Positions 52,073 through 61,920 are shown, counted from the stretch's first letter. The stretch is DNA of 64,000 bases from Eubacterium sp. 14-2 (GCF_000403845.2 NZ_KE159567.1:876911-940910), one strand, 5' to 3'. Numbers and translations are program-made. The notes: a model not told the origin generated them from the letters alone.

Positions 52073-54772
52073 TTAAATAAGTTCTACTGTGATTGTGTAT
52101 GCGTGATCCGGCAGGGCATTTATGCTTTCCCGTGTGAGAACCGCAAAGGAATCTTCACAGACAGGAAGCATGGTCTGCCCGCAGAGGGCGGAACCAATGG
52201 TACAGGCGCCGAAATCTTTGCCTTCTGTGTTTTTGTATACGATGGTAAAACATTTTCCGGCAAAAGGGACGGTGATGGAGGCATTTCCATCTGAATCAAA
52301 CTGTTCTGCCAGAAGTTTAGGGTATAAAATAAGATCTCCGGATTCTCCGTGGACGCCGAAAACTTCTGTAATCATGGTCATCATGTACCAGCTCGCCGCT
52401 CCGGTCAGATAGTGGTACATTCCGCGTCCGTCAGAGCGGAAATATTCCGGGATGCCAGGATAAATGTGGCTGGTATCAAAATTCAGGGCGGTATCGGCGA
52501 GGGTTTTTAAAGCCTTCCAGCCTTCTTTCACAAATCCCCGGCGATACAGGGCGTTTGCGTACATGACTGCCATGTGGGAGAAGACGGAGCCATTTTCCTT
52601 TTCCCCATAGGCGAATCCAAACATGCGTCCCATATCAGATTTCAGTTCATGGAAATCAGTATTCAGACGGTAGCCGCCTGTTTCTTTCCGGTAAAGATAA
52701 TGATCTGCACTTTTTACAATTTTCCTGATGTGGGTGTCCTCCGCCACTCCGCTCATGATGGCAAAGACCTGGCCGGTCAGCATCATGCGAACCTGTCCAT
52801 TGTGGATTCCTTCCACAGCCTGTCCCTGGTTGTCATAATAGCTGTTGAACCAGCCTTCTCCCTCCATTCCTTCTATCCATTCCTGATTTCTCACATAATC
52901 CATCAGCCAGGCTGCTTTTTGGGACAGATCTGCTGCAAGTACAGAAAGGGAAAAAACGGCGCGTCTGCCTCTGACAGTATGTTTACAACGGGAAGTATAG
53001 TCAGCCAGAATTTTCTGCTTTCTGCCAGTGTCGTTATAAAGTTCCGGGTGGTCGCAGAGTAAAAGTTCTGTTTCTTCCAGAAGTTCAGCGGTATGGACTG
53101 TAGAACTGCTGTCCAGCAGACGGATCATGGCGGCAAGTTCCAGGAGGTTGCCTGCATAGGCGCAGGTGAAGGCAACGCTTTCGCCCTTTTCCGAGGCCAT
53201 ATCCAGCGCATCGTTCCAGTCTGCGTCCCGCAGCCGGCAGATATTATGGTCTCCTGTTTCGTAAAAGGCAGTAAGCTGCTGGATGAGAAGATGCTCTAAA
53301 ATGCTTCCGGTATAAATATCTTTTTTATCTGTAAGCTGCATATTTCCATCTGCCTGGTCCCAGAGGGTATCCAGGGCTGTTCCCCGCATTACCTGCGCAT
53401 CTTTGAAATAGGGAACCTGCCGGTTCAGGATTTCAATGTCTCCGGTCTGGTCGATGTAAAGTTTTGTGGTCATCAGCGGCCAGAGGGCGTGATCCATCCA
53501 GACACGGGTAATACCGTTGCGGTCTGCAAGGAAATTTCCGTCTCCGGTTCCGATAATGGTGGCGTTTGTTCCGTCCATGCGGACGCCGCCGTAGTTTTTG
53601 ATGATCATGTCCCTGACATTTTCCGGTTCCATCAGAAGAAGAGAGAGGCAGTCCTGCCATAAGTCGCGCCATCCCCGGCCTCCCCGGCCATAATCGTGAT
53701 GAGGGAGGAAGGAGCAGCCAAACAGCCGGCGCAGGAAGGGCTGGAAGCTGATCCACTTCATGAGACAGTCAAAATCTCTGTCACCGGTATGAAAGCTGAC
53801 TTTTACTTTTTCCTGCCAGCAGGATTTCGTATCAGCCAGGGCAGCCTGTACCTTTTCTGAGGTATTGTATTTGCGGAAAATATGGTGAATCTTTTCCCGG
53901 CTGTTTTCTGCTCCAAGGAGGATGATATATGATACCTGCCCGCCGGGGGCAAGGGAAATGGTTTCAAAACGGAAAGCGCCCATTCCTTCTTTTCCGGCTG
54001 CCTGACAGGGGGCGGGATATCCCGGATACTGTTCGTATACGGCACGGGGATGAGTAAAGGAGCCTCCTTCTCCAATAAAATCTTCCACGGTGGGATAGAA
54101 GCTCACTGGTGCAGATCCGCTTTCGGTACAGCCCATAACGTAATAAATCCGGTCATTTGGGCGGTGGCCTTTCTCATCAAAAGACATGGTGGGGCGGACA
54201 AAGATTCCGTATTCTTCTGCATCAATGCGATGAAGCATGGAAGTTACATTCCGATGGTCACGGATGTTGTCTGCACTGCGGCCGTAAATTGGGATCCCTG
54301 CACAGGCTGTCAGCTTCCGGGCAGATTCCGACCGGTTTTGGATTGTCACATGCATGATTTCCACATTTTCGTCTTTTGGAATAAAAAGATCCACTGTGGA
54401 TGTAAGCTGCAGAGCTTTGAAGGAACGATTTAATGTATGCCACATAAATCCTGCGGACACCTGGCTTTCCTCCTGCCGGGAAGTGAATTTTGCCGCTTCC
54501 TGTTCCGCAGAAGCGCCGGAGACGGAACAGACGTCTCCAGTTTCCGTGGTACACCAGAAATTCCGGACAGAACGGTTATTATGGAGATTTTCCGAACTTA
54601 CCGGTTCCAGAAGAAAAGTTTCCTGGTCAATCTTGGCGTCCCCGCCAAGGCTGGGGGTTACGGCGCTTTTTAATCCTGTTTCCGAAGCCAGAGGAAAGTA
54701 CAGGTAACTGGTATTTTCCGGCTGGCTGATTACGAAACTTCCATGTTCATCGGTAAATTTTATACGTTTCAA
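52073..54772 (-). CDS. GH94 phosphorylase, laminaribiose phosphorylase-like
   Basis: An 899-residue GH94 enzyme. Length and N-terminal sequence (FTDEHGSFVISQPENTSYLYFPLA; TPSLGGDAKIDQETFLLEPVSSEDL-like LLEPVSSENLHNNRS) resemble the laminaribiose phosphorylase group. D518 in RDADWNDALDMA is the general acid; FLPHHDYGRGGRGWRDLWQD is the other family block. It would phosphorolyse a short beta-1,3-glucoside, or a related linkage. The start is TTG after GGAAAGGAGAAAG. It is first in its operon; AraC-like direct repeats lie at 54833-54865. Confidence 0.85.
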   Translation of the reverse strand: MKRIKFTDEHGSFVISQPENTSYLYFPLASETGLKSAVTPSLGGDAKIDQETFLLEPVSSENLHNNRSVRNFWCTTETGDVCSVSGASAEQEAAKFTSRQEESQVSAGFMWHTLNRSFKALQLTSTVDLFIPKDENVEIMHVTIQNRSESARKLTACAGIPIYGRSADNIRDHRNVTSMLHRIDAEEYGIFVRPTMSFDEKGHRPNDRIYYVMGCTESGSAPVSFYPTVEDFIGEGGSFTHPRAVYEQYPGYPAPCQAAGKEGMGAFRFETISLAPGGQVSYIILLGAENSREKIHHIFRKYNTSEKVQAALADTKSCWQEKVKVSFHTGDRDFDCLMKWISFQPFLRRLFGCSFLPHHDYGRGGRGWRDLWQDCLSLLLMEPENVRDMIIKNYGGVRMDGTNATIIGTGDGNFLADRNGITRVWMDHALWPLMTTKLYIDQTGDIEILNRQVPYFKDAQVMRGTALDTLWDQADGNMQLTDKKDIYTGSILEHLLIQQLTAFYETGDHNICRLRDADWNDALDMASEKGESVAFTCAYAGNLLELAAMIRLLDSSSTVHTAELLEETELLLCDHPELYNDTGRKQKILADYTSRCKHTVRGRRAVFSLSVLAADLSQKAAWLMDYVRNQEWIEGMEGEGWFNSYYDNQGQAVEGIHNGQVRMMLTGQVFAIMSGVAEDTHIRKIVKSADHYLYRKETGGYRLNTDFHELKSDMGRMFGFAYGEKENGSVFSHMAVMYANALYRRGFVKEGWKALKTLADTALNFDTSHIYPGIPEYFRSDGRGMYHYLTGAASWYMMTMITEVFGVHGESGDLILYPKLLAEQFDSDGNASITVPFAGKCFTIVYKNTEGKDFGACTIGSALCGQTMLPVCEDSFAVLTRESINALPDHAYTITVELI

Positions 54773-54832
54773 ATTTCTTTCTCCTTTCCATATGGTTAAG
54801 GAATATCATATAGGAATTTTACTTCTGAGAAA

Positions 54833-54865
54833 ATCAGAAATATGAGAAAAATATCAGAATTATGA
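54833..54865 (-). promoter_or_regulatory. AraC-type direct repeats before the GH94 operon
   Basis: ATCAGAAATATGA (54833-54845) and ATCAGAATTATGA (54853-54865): 12 of 13 bases identical, 20 bases apart. The period of about two helical turns is typical for AraC proteins. A minus-strand -10 TATGAT is at 54810-54805 with a poor -35 next to the repeats, so the site could activate the GH94 operon. Confidence 0.55.
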
Positions 54866-54951
54866 CCTAAAAATAAAAACATGGATTTTGGTATATCGCG
54901 TCAGGAATAATATTTTCAAAAGGTGTCATGAATCTGACATTTTGTTAAAAT

Positions 54952-54986
54952 TCGTAGTATATTCGTCCTGGAATCTACGATATAAT
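54952..54986 (+). promoter_or_regulatory. -10 and operator-like inverted repeat before the beta-glucoside importer
   Basis: TATAAT at 54981-54986, 72 bases before the binding-protein gene. An imperfect inverted repeat TCGTAGTATATTC (54952-54964) and GAATCTACGA (54971-54980) lies over the -35 region, where no consensus -35 is seen. Likely a regulator site. Confidence 0.5.
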
Positions 54987-55057
54987 CCTGCCACACAATA
55001 AATGTGCGGTAGAAGTGTAAGGCAGATGCCGCAGAAAAAAGAAGGAGGATTTATCAA

Positions 55058-56443
55058 ATGAAAAAGAGGACAGTTAGTATCTTATTGGCTGTTGCAATGG
55101 CAATGGGAGCGCTGGCAGGATGTGGAACGTCGTCCGGCTCCGGAGCGGGAGAAGCATCCGATTCAGAGGAAGGGAAAGTCATCAATATTTACAGCTGGAA
55201 CGATGAATTCCGTCAGCGTGTGGAGGCGGTTTATCCGGAGGTGAAGGAAACCTCCAAAGACGGAACGGTAACTACATTAAAGGATGGGACGGAAATCCAC
55301 TGGACCATAAATCCCAATCAGGATGGCGTATACCAGCAGAAACTGGATGAAGCGCTGTTGAATCAGGCGGATGCGGCGGCAGACGATAAAGTAGATATCT
55401 TTTTGTCCGAGACAGATTATGTGAACAAATATACGGATGCAGATGCAGACGCAGCCATGCCCCTGACAGACCTTGGCATCGATCCGGAAAAGGATCTGTC
55501 GGATCAGTACAGTTTCACAAAGGTTACAGCTTCTGATGCAAACGGTGTTCAGAGAGGTTCCACCTGGCAGTGCTGTCCGGGACTTTTGGTATACCGCCGG
55601 GATATTGCCAAAGATGTATTCGGTACGGATGATCCGGAAAAAGTGGGCGAAAAGGTGAAGGACTGGGATACTATGAAAGCAACAGCGGAAGAACTGAAGG
55701 CGAAGGGGTATTTTACATTTTCCTCTTATGCGGATACGTTCCGGCTTTATGGCAACAGTATTGCCCAGTCCTGGGTCAGCCCCGGAGAAACTGTAATCAA
55801 AGTGGATCAGAAAATAATGGACTGGGTAAGCGATTCGAAGGAATGGCTGGATGCGGGATATCTTGACAAAAATATAAAAGGCCAGTGGAATGATGACTGG
55901 AACAAGGCAATGGGTTCCACTTCAAAGGTGTTTGCTTTCCTGTTTCCGGCATGGGGCATTGATTTTACGCTGAAGCCCAACTGGGATGGTGAAGACGGCG
56001 CCTGGGCAGTTACCAATCCTCCGCAGGAATATAACTGGGGCGGTTCCTATGTTCATGCATGTACCGGCACAGATAACCCGAAGCATGTGAAAGATATCAT
56101 CCTTGCAGTGACTGCAGATCAGGAAAATCTGTTAAAGATTTCCAAAGATTATGCGGACTTTACCAATACTCAGAGCGGTATGCAGCGGGCGGCAAAAGAT
56201 GATAAGAAGTTTGCTTCTGATTTCCTGGGCGGACAGAACGCATTTGCATATTTTGCACCGGTGGCAGAGAATATCGTGATTGCGCCTCTTTCTGCTTACG
56301 ATCAGGGCTGTGTGGAATTAATCCAGAATTCTTTTAATGATTATCTGCAGGGGAACGTTGACTTCGAAAAAGCAAAAGCGAACTTCGAAACAGCAGTTAT
56401 TGAGCGTTACCCGGATATTACGGAAATTCAGTGGCCGGAATAA
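55058..56443 (+). CDS. Sugar-binding lipoprotein of the beta-glucoside importer
   Basis: A 461-residue ABC solute-binding protein with signal peptide and lipobox ALAGCGTS (Cys ~22). A low-complexity Ser/Gly linker follows, then the binding fold (VINIYSWNDEFRQRVEAVYPEV; DIFLSETDYVNKYTDAD; FLFPAWGIDFTLKPNW). A run of tryptophans (NPPQEYNWGG, SWVSPGE, GQWNDDWN) suits oligosaccharide stacking. GAAGGAGG precedes the ATG. The permeases follow after a 138-base gap with GC-rich hairpins. Confidence 0.92.
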   Translation: MKKRTVSILLAVAMAMGALAGCGTSSGSGAGEASDSEEGKVINIYSWNDEFRQRVEAVYPEVKETSKDGTVTTLKDGTEIHWTINPNQDGVYQQKLDEALLNQADAAADDKVDIFLSETDYVNKYTDADADAAMPLTDLGIDPEKDLSDQYSFTKVTASDANGVQRGSTWQCCPGLLVYRRDIAKDVFGTDDPEKVGEKVKDWDTMKATAEELKAKGYFTFSSYADTFRLYGNSIAQSWVSPGETVIKVDQKIMDWVSDSKEWLDAGYLDKNIKGQWNDDWNKAMGSTSKVFAFLFPAWGIDFTLKPNWDGEDGAWAVTNPPQEYNWGGSYVHACTGTDNPKHVKDIILAVTADQENLLKISKDYADFTNTQSGMQRAAKDDKKFASDFLGGQNAFAYFAPVAENIVIAPLSAYDQGCVELIQNSFNDYLQGNVDFEKAKANFETAVIERYPDITEIQWPE

Positions 56444-56521
56444 AGAGATTCTGACGTCCTGGTGCGCAGGATAAGGCAGCGTAGCCCGGATAACCGGGAT
56501 TTGCAGCCAGAATGAAAAGAG

Positions 56522-56555
56522 CCGGCGCTGCGGTATGCAGAATGGGCGGCGCCGG
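56522..56555 (+). promoter_or_regulatory. GC-rich hairpin between binding protein and permease genes
   Basis: CCGGCGC (56522-56528) pairs with GCGCCGG (56549-56555), and a smaller CCCGG/CCGGG stem lies at 56485-56498. No T-tract follows. Such structures usually protect the upstream mRNA or lower downstream expression. Confidence 0.55.
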
Positions 56556-56581
56556 ATAAAAACAGAAAGGGGTGGCAGTTT

Positions 56582-57532
56582 ATGGAAAAGAAACATAAAA
56601 AAATAGATTATGCAAAATGGGGCTATCTGTTTATCCTTCCATTTTTTGTGAGTTTTTTCATATTTTCTCTGATCCCTCTGGTGGATACTGTCCGGTATAG
56701 TTTTTTTGAGTATTACCGTTCAGGGATTAAAGAGATAGGGCCGAATTTTGTGGGTCTGGAGAATTATATCAGCCTGCTGGGTTCGGATATGCTGAAATAT
56801 GCAGGCAATACCATGATACTGTGGATTATCGGATTTATTCCCCAGATTGTAATTGCTCTGGTGCTTGCCGAGTGGTTTGTGGACGCAAGGCTTAAAATCC
56901 ATGGAACACAGTTTTTTAAGGTGGTGATATATCTGCCGAATCTGATTATGGCTTCTGCCTTTGCCATGTTGTTTTTTACCATGTTTTCCACGAACGGGCC
57001 CATCAATTCCATTTTGACTTCTTTCGGATGGATCAGTCAGCCGGTGGATTTTCTGGGTTCTGTATGGGGAACAAGATCCCTGGTAGGGCTTATGAATTTC
57101 CTGATGTGGTTTGGAAATTCCACAATTATGCTGATGGCGGCCATTATGGGAATCAGCCCGGATGTATTCGAGGCGGCTGAACTGGATGGATGTAACAGCC
57201 TGCAGCGGTTTTTCTATATTACCCTTCCCCAGATACGTCCAATTCTTGCCTATACGTTGATTACTTCTATTATCGGCGGATTGCAGATGTTTGATGTGCC
57301 TCAGATTCTGACAAACGGACAGGGGACGCCGGATCGTACCTCCATGACCCTGATTATGTTTCTGAACAGTCATTTAAAGAGTAAGAATTATGGTATGGCG
57401 GGCGCATTATCGGTATTTCTGTTTGTTGTCAGCGGTATCTTATGCTTTGTAGTATATCGGATGACCAATAATGATGATCCGGATGGCTCGAAAGCGGCAG
57501 CGAAAAAAGCAAAAAAGCAAAGGAGGGGATAA
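56582..57532 (+). CDS. ABC beta-glucoside importer permease 1
   Basis: A 316-residue MalF-type permease with six helices. The EAA loop is VFEAAELDGCNSLQRFFYITLPQ. C-terminal ~20 residues are Lys/Ala-rich. GAAAGGGGTGG precedes the ATG. Together with the next gene it forms the membrane channel; the ATPase must be encoded elsewhere (no ATPase in the locus). Confidence 0.92.
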   Translation: MEKKHKKIDYAKWGYLFILPFFVSFFIFSLIPLVDTVRYSFFEYYRSGIKEIGPNFVGLENYISLLGSDMLKYAGNTMILWIIGFIPQIVIALVLAEWFVDARLKIHGTQFFKVVIYLPNLIMASAFAMLFFTMFSTNGPINSILTSFGWISQPVDFLGSVWGTRSLVGLMNFLMWFGNSTIMLMAAIMGISPDVFEAAELDGCNSLQRFFYITLPQIRPILAYTLITSIIGGLQMFDVPQILTNGQGTPDRTSMTLIMFLNSHLKSKNYGMAGALSVFLFVVSGILCFVVYRMTNNDDPDGSKAAAKKAKKQRRG

Positions 57533-57536
57533 AGTT

Positions 57537-58382
57537 ATGAAATCAAAAGGCTCCAACCATGCACGAAGTATATTGGCGCATATTGTACTGATTATCCTGT
57601 CGTTTATGTGTCTGTTTTTCTTTTATATTCTGTTTATCAATTCCACGAGGTCCCATGGAGATTTGCAGAAAGGTTTTTCTGCTCTGCCGGGAAATTATTT
57701 TCTGGAAAATCTGAAAAATGTGGCTAACGACGGTACATTTCCCATGTTTCGGGGGATTTTAAACAGCCTGGTGGTTTCCGGCTGTTCAGCGGCAATCTGT
57801 ACATATTTTTCGGCATTGACAGCTTATGGCCTTTATGCGTATAATTTTAAATTAAAGAAAGCGGCCTTTACTTTTATCATGGCAATCCTTGTGATGCCCA
57901 CGCAGGTGACAGCAATGGGATTCCTGCGGTTAATTACAAATATGGGAATGTATGATTCCCTGCTTCCGCTGATTATTCCCTCCATTGCATCTCCGGCTGT
58001 ATTCTATTTTATGTACAGCTACCTGCAGTCCTCCCTTCCCCTGTCTCTGGTGGAGGCGGCAAGAATTGACGGTTCCGGGGAATTTCGGACTTTTAACCAG
58101 ATTGTGATTCCCATTATGAAGCCGGCCATTGCGGTACAGGCAATCTTCACCTTTGTGGGTTCATGGAATAATTATTTTGTTCCGGCACTGGTGATTCAGT
58201 CCAAAGATAAAATGACGGTGCCCATACTCATTGCGACCCTTCGCGGTGCGGATTATATGAATTTTGATATGGGTAAAATATACATGATGATTCTGGTGGC
58301 AATTGTTCCAATTATCCTGGTGTATCTGTTCCTGTCAAAATATATTATTGCAGGCGTAACCCTTGGCGGAGTAAAGGAGTAA
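57537..58382 (+). CDS. ABC beta-glucoside importer permease 2
   Basis: A 281-residue MalG-type permease with six helices; EAA loop LVEAARIDGSGEFRTFNQIVIP, and ending SKYIIAGVTLGGVKE, the family's usual C-terminus. AAGGAGGGGAT precedes the ATG, four bases after the stop of permease 1, so the two are tightly linked. Confidence 0.92.
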   Translation: MKSKGSNHARSILAHIVLIILSFMCLFFFYILFINSTRSHGDLQKGFSALPGNYFLENLKNVANDGTFPMFRGILNSLVVSGCSAAICTYFSALTAYGLYAYNFKLKKAAFTFIMAILVMPTQVTAMGFLRLITNMGMYDSLLPLIIPSIASPAVFYFMYSYLQSSLPLSLVEAARIDGSGEFRTFNQIVIPIMKPAIAVQAIFTFVGSWNNYFVPALVIQSKDKMTVPILIATLRGADYMNFDMGKIYMMILVAIVPIILVYLFLSKYIIAGVTLGGVKE

Positions 58383-58469
58383 TGACGGGAAGTTTTACAG
58401 AAAAAAAGTTGCTTTTAATATAAGGTTCAGTTATGTTTGAAGCCTGAAGCAGTATAAAATGAAACGAAG

Positions 58470-58512
58470 GAATCCAACTCTGTGTGAAAGCAATATATGA
58501 TGGGTTGGATTC
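58470..58512 (+). promoter_or_regulatory. Inverted repeat between permease and GH3 genes
   Basis: GAATCCAAC (58470-58478) and GTTGGATTC (58504-58512) with a 25-base loop and no T-tract. May be an operator or mRNA structure. Confidence 0.4.
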
Positions 58513-58549
58513 TGTTCGTGTCAGAAAATAAGATTGGAAAGGAGAAAGT

Positions 58550-61117
58550 ATGGCGGTATTACAACAGGTCCACAGTGGTACAATGGAAGAACGTCCATCT
58601 AAACGGGAAATCCTGCATGGAAAACTGGCCGGAAAACTGGCAGCGGAAGGCATGGTTCTTCTGAAAAATGAAGGGGTTCTTCCCCTTAAAACTTCTGCGC
58701 CCGCAGGGTTGTTTGGCGGAGGCGCAGTCAGAACGGTGAAAGGCGGAACTGGTTCCGGGGACGTGAACAACCGGGAAAATATTTCTGTTTACCGGGGACT
58801 GAAAGAGGCAGGGGTTCCCATCACCAGTGAAGAATGGCTGATAGATTACGAGAAGCGTTATGAGGATGCCAGGAATGTATGGAAGGAAAAGGTGCTAAAG
58901 GACGCCGAAAAGATGGAAAATCCTTTTGACGCCTATGCCCTGAATCCATTTTCCATGCCGGAGGGCCGCAGTATTTCAGAAGAAGATGTGAAAGGCGCTT
59001 TGACGGCGCTGTATGTAATCAGCCGCATTTCCGGCGAAGGGAAAGACCGCAGCAGAACAGAAGGGGATTATTATTTAAGCAGACAGGAGCGGGAGGATAT
59101 TCTGTTTCTGAACCGTCAGAACATGCCCATTGTGCTGATTCTGAATGTGGGAGCACCAGTGGAACTGACGGATATACTACAGGAGGCAGAGAATATAAAA
59201 GGGATTCTGCTTATTTCCCTGCCGGGACAGGAGGGAGGACACGCGGCGGCCAACGTGTTGCTTGGAAAATCTGTACCTGGAGGAAGGCTGACAGCTACCT
59301 GGGCAAAGCGCTATGAAGATTATCCTTCGGCGGAGGAGTTTGGAGCCCTGAACGGAAATCTGGAAACAGAGGAATACCGGGAAGGAATTTATGTGGGATA
59401 CCGGTATTTCAGCAGTTTTGGTGTACAGCCCCTGTTTCCCTTTGGCTACGGACTTTCCTATACGGACTTTTCCGTGGATTTTGACAGACTGGAAATTACG
59501 GAAACAGGCGCGGAGCTTATCGTTACTGTGAAAAATATCGGGAAAATTTATGCAAGCCGGGAAGTTGTACAGGTCTATGTAACATTACCTCAGAAAGAGA
59601 TGGAAGAAGCAGAGTGTTCTGCGGCTGATGAGGAAAGGATAGGGCTGTCGTACCTGTTTGGGCCTCAGGGGAAAGAATGCTACCGGCTGGCCGGATTTGC
59701 CAGGACGGGATTACTGCAGCCGGGGGAATCCCAACAGCTCAGAGTTGTCACAGACCAGAAACAGATGGCTGGTTTTTCAGAAGAACAGCAGGCCTGGATA
59801 GTGGAGAAAGGTTCTTATGGGTTGTGGCTGGGAAAACATGCAGAATCTCTGGAACCGGCGGCAATTCTTACAGTACCGGAGTCTGTGGTGCTGGAGCGTA
59901 CGGAAAGAATACGTCCGGCACAAAAAGTTCTGGAAGAATTTGCCGAACCGAAATCTGTGAAGGAGAATGTCTCAAAATGGTTGAAAATGGCAAAAAAGCA
60001 GAAGACGCCAGAATTTCTGTTCCATCCCCGCGGGGAGCAGAACCGGGAAACGAAATATTCCGTGACTCCGATGCCCGGCGGGCAGGGAGGAAGTAAGGAA
60101 GAGCTGAAAGGAAAGGAGCAGGAACTGTCCGTTGAGGAGTTGATTCCTCTTTTATATGGAAATGTTGTAAAGGGAGCCAGTACTCTGGGCTCATCGGGCG
60201 TCCGGGTGCCGGGTTCAGCCGGGGAGACCACGGAAACGCTGGAACATAAATATGGTGTACGTTCGCTGATTATGGCGGATGGGCCGGCGGGGCTGCGCTT
60301 GCGCCAGAGCTATCAGGTGGACCGGAAATCAGACTCTGTGTATGGGGTGGGAGTTCTGGGCTCTCTGGAGAACGGTTTTCTGGAGGAAATGGAATTTCAT
60401 GAGGATGCGGACACCTATTATCAGTATTGTACGGCTTTTCCCGTGGGGACAGCGCTGGCCCAGACCTGGGACGTGGATTTAATGAGAGAATTTGGCAGAG
60501 CTGTGGCTCTGGAGATGGAAGAGTTTTATGTGGATCTGTGGCTTGCGCCTGGGATGAATATTCAGCGGAATCCGTTGTGTGGAAGGAATTTTGAATACTA
60601 TTCGGAGGACCCTTTCCTGTCCGGAAAAATGGCGGCGGCAGTTGTTTCCGGTGTGCAGGCAGATGGAAATTGCGGTGTTACGGTGAAGCATTTTGCCTGC
60701 AATAATCAGGAAGATAACCGGATGAGTGTAAATGTCTGTATTTCCCCGCGGGCCTTACGGGAAATTTATCTTCGTGGGTTTGAAATTGCAGTCAGGGAAA
60801 GCCGGCCCGTTGCTGTTATGTCCTCCTATAATCGTATCAATGGCTTTCATGCAGCTAATTTTGGAGATATCTGTACAGGAGTCCTGCGGAAAGAATGGGG
60901 ATTTGAAGGTGTGGTAATGTCTGACTGGAATACAACAGTTCCGGCGGACGGAAGCATTTCCTGGAAATGCGCCGTTGCCGGAAATGATATTATTATGCCG
61001 GGAAATCCCCAGGATGATGAGAATATCCGGCAGGCCTGTGAGAGAGGAGAACTGTCAGAAGAAGCAATCCGAACCTGTGGGAGACGGGTGCTTGCCATGA
61101 TCCGGAAACTGACATAA
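58550..61117 (+). CDS. GH3 beta-glucosidase with permuted domains
   Basis: An 855-residue cytoplasmic GH3 enzyme with reversed domain order. The (alpha/beta)6 domain usually found second comes first (EGMVLLKNEGVLPLK near 35; VPGGRLTATWAKRYEDYP), then an FnIII-like domain (~310-450), then the catalytic barrel (SLIMADGPAGLRL; VKHFACNNQEDNR; SYNRINGFHA) with nucleophile D792 in GVVMSDWNTT. This layout is known from some rumen and gut Firmicutes. It probably hydrolyses beta-glucosides imported by the preceding transporter, alongside the two GH94 phosphorylases. GGAAAGGAG precedes the ATG. Confidence 0.92.
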   Translation: MAVLQQVHSGTMEERPSKREILHGKLAGKLAAEGMVLLKNEGVLPLKTSAPAGLFGGGAVRTVKGGTGSGDVNNRENISVYRGLKEAGVPITSEEWLIDYEKRYEDARNVWKEKVLKDAEKMENPFDAYALNPFSMPEGRSISEEDVKGALTALYVISRISGEGKDRSRTEGDYYLSRQEREDILFLNRQNMPIVLILNVGAPVELTDILQEAENIKGILLISLPGQEGGHAAANVLLGKSVPGGRLTATWAKRYEDYPSAEEFGALNGNLETEEYREGIYVGYRYFSSFGVQPLFPFGYGLSYTDFSVDFDRLEITETGAELIVTVKNIGKIYASREVVQVYVTLPQKEMEEAECSAADEERIGLSYLFGPQGKECYRLAGFARTGLLQPGESQQLRVVTDQKQMAGFSEEQQAWIVEKGSYGLWLGKHAESLEPAAILTVPESVVLERTERIRPAQKVLEEFAEPKSVKENVSKWLKMAKKQKTPEFLFHPRGEQNRETKYSVTPMPGGQGGSKEELKGKEQELSVEELIPLLYGNVVKGASTLGSSGVRVPGSAGETTETLEHKYGVRSLIMADGPAGLRLRQSYQVDRKSDSVYGVGVLGSLENGFLEEMEFHEDADTYYQYCTAFPVGTALAQTWDVDLMREFGRAVALEMEEFYVDLWLAPGMNIQRNPLCGRNFEYYSEDPFLSGKMAAAVVSGVQADGNCGVTVKHFACNNQEDNRMSVNVCISPRALREIYLRGFEIAVRESRPVAVMSSYNRINGFHAANFGDICTGVLRKEWGFEGVVMSDWNTTVPADGSISWKCAVAGNDIIMPGNPQDDENIRQACERGELSEEAIRTCGRRVLAMIRKLT

Positions 61118-61133
61118 AGCCTCCGGACATAAA

Positions 61134-61721
61134 TCAGATGTCGTTTTTTCTTATAATACGGCAAGGATTTCCGCAGGCGATGGTATTGTCCGGAAAATCT
61201 CTGGTGACAACGCTTCCGGCTCCTATGACAACATTATTGCCGATGGTTACGCCCGGCATAAGGATGGCGCCGCCTCCCAGCCATACATTATCTCCGATGA
61301 CAACAGGGGCAGTCTGTGTTTTACAGAATTCAAAAGAACCGTCTTCCCTGGCGGGTCCGAACCGGTTCGCTGCATTTGTGGGATGGAAGGCGGTATAAAT
61401 CTGGACATTGGGCGCTATCAGCGCGTTATTTCCGATGATAATTTTATTATCGTCCAGAAACGTACAGTTCATATTTACTTCGCAGTTATTTCCAAAATAA
61501 ATATTATTGCCGTAATCCACATAAAAGGGCGGGGTAATCCACAGATTTTTACCCCGTCCGCCCAGCAATTCATTCAGAATCCGTTCTTTTTCTTCGGAAT
61601 CTGCAGAATCCGTTTGATTGTAATTCCTGATTAAATCTTTTGCTTTATGCCATTGGGTCAGCAGCTCTGTGTCTCCGCAGTCATAGAGCTGGCCTGCCAG
61701 CATTTTTTCCCGTTCTGTCAT
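61134..61721 (-). CDS. Maltose/galactoside O-acetyltransferase
   Basis: A 195-residue LacA/Maa-type acetyltransferase: N-terminal Mac domain (TEREKMLAGQLYDCGD), left-handed helix repeats (IGNNALIAPNVQIYTAFHPT with the catalytic-type His; IGDNVWLGGGAILMPGVTIG) and the complete tail DNTIACGNPCRIIRKN. It acetylates sugars in the cytoplasm. The ATG at 61721 follows GAAAGGAAACC; longer in-frame starts lack a site. It converges on the GH3 gene (17 bases between stops). Confidence 0.92.
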   Translation of the reverse strand: MTEREKMLAGQLYDCGDTELLTQWHKAKDLIRNYNQTDSADSEEKERILNELLGGRGKNLWITPPFYVDYGNNIYFGNNCEVNMNCTFLDDNKIIIGNNALIAPNVQIYTAFHPTNAANRFGPAREDGSFEFCKTQTAPVVIGDNVWLGGGAILMPGVTIGNNVVIGAGSVVTRDFPDNTIACGNPCRIIRKNDI

Positions 61722-61837
61722 AGTCTGGTTTCCTTTCGTAATCTGAATTGATAAATCAATTATACGGTAAAATTCTCTCCATGTCACCCTTTTTCGCCGG
61801 AACCGGGGCTTAAAACAGCAGCCTGTGTAAATCCAGG

Positions 61838-61890
61838 TTGACAAAAAGACAAATATTTTGTATGATAAAGGAACTTTAACGGTTTAAAGT
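61838..61890 (+). promoter_or_regulatory. Near-consensus promoter and palindrome before DRE-TIM gene
   Basis: TTGACA (61838-61843), 17 bases, TATGAT (61861-61866). Just after the expected start point lies ACTTTAA-CGGT-TTAAAGT (61873-61890), a possible operator. Confidence 0.75.
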
Positions 61891-61920
61891 GCGAAAAGAC
61901 AGATTACGGAGGGATAAGAA

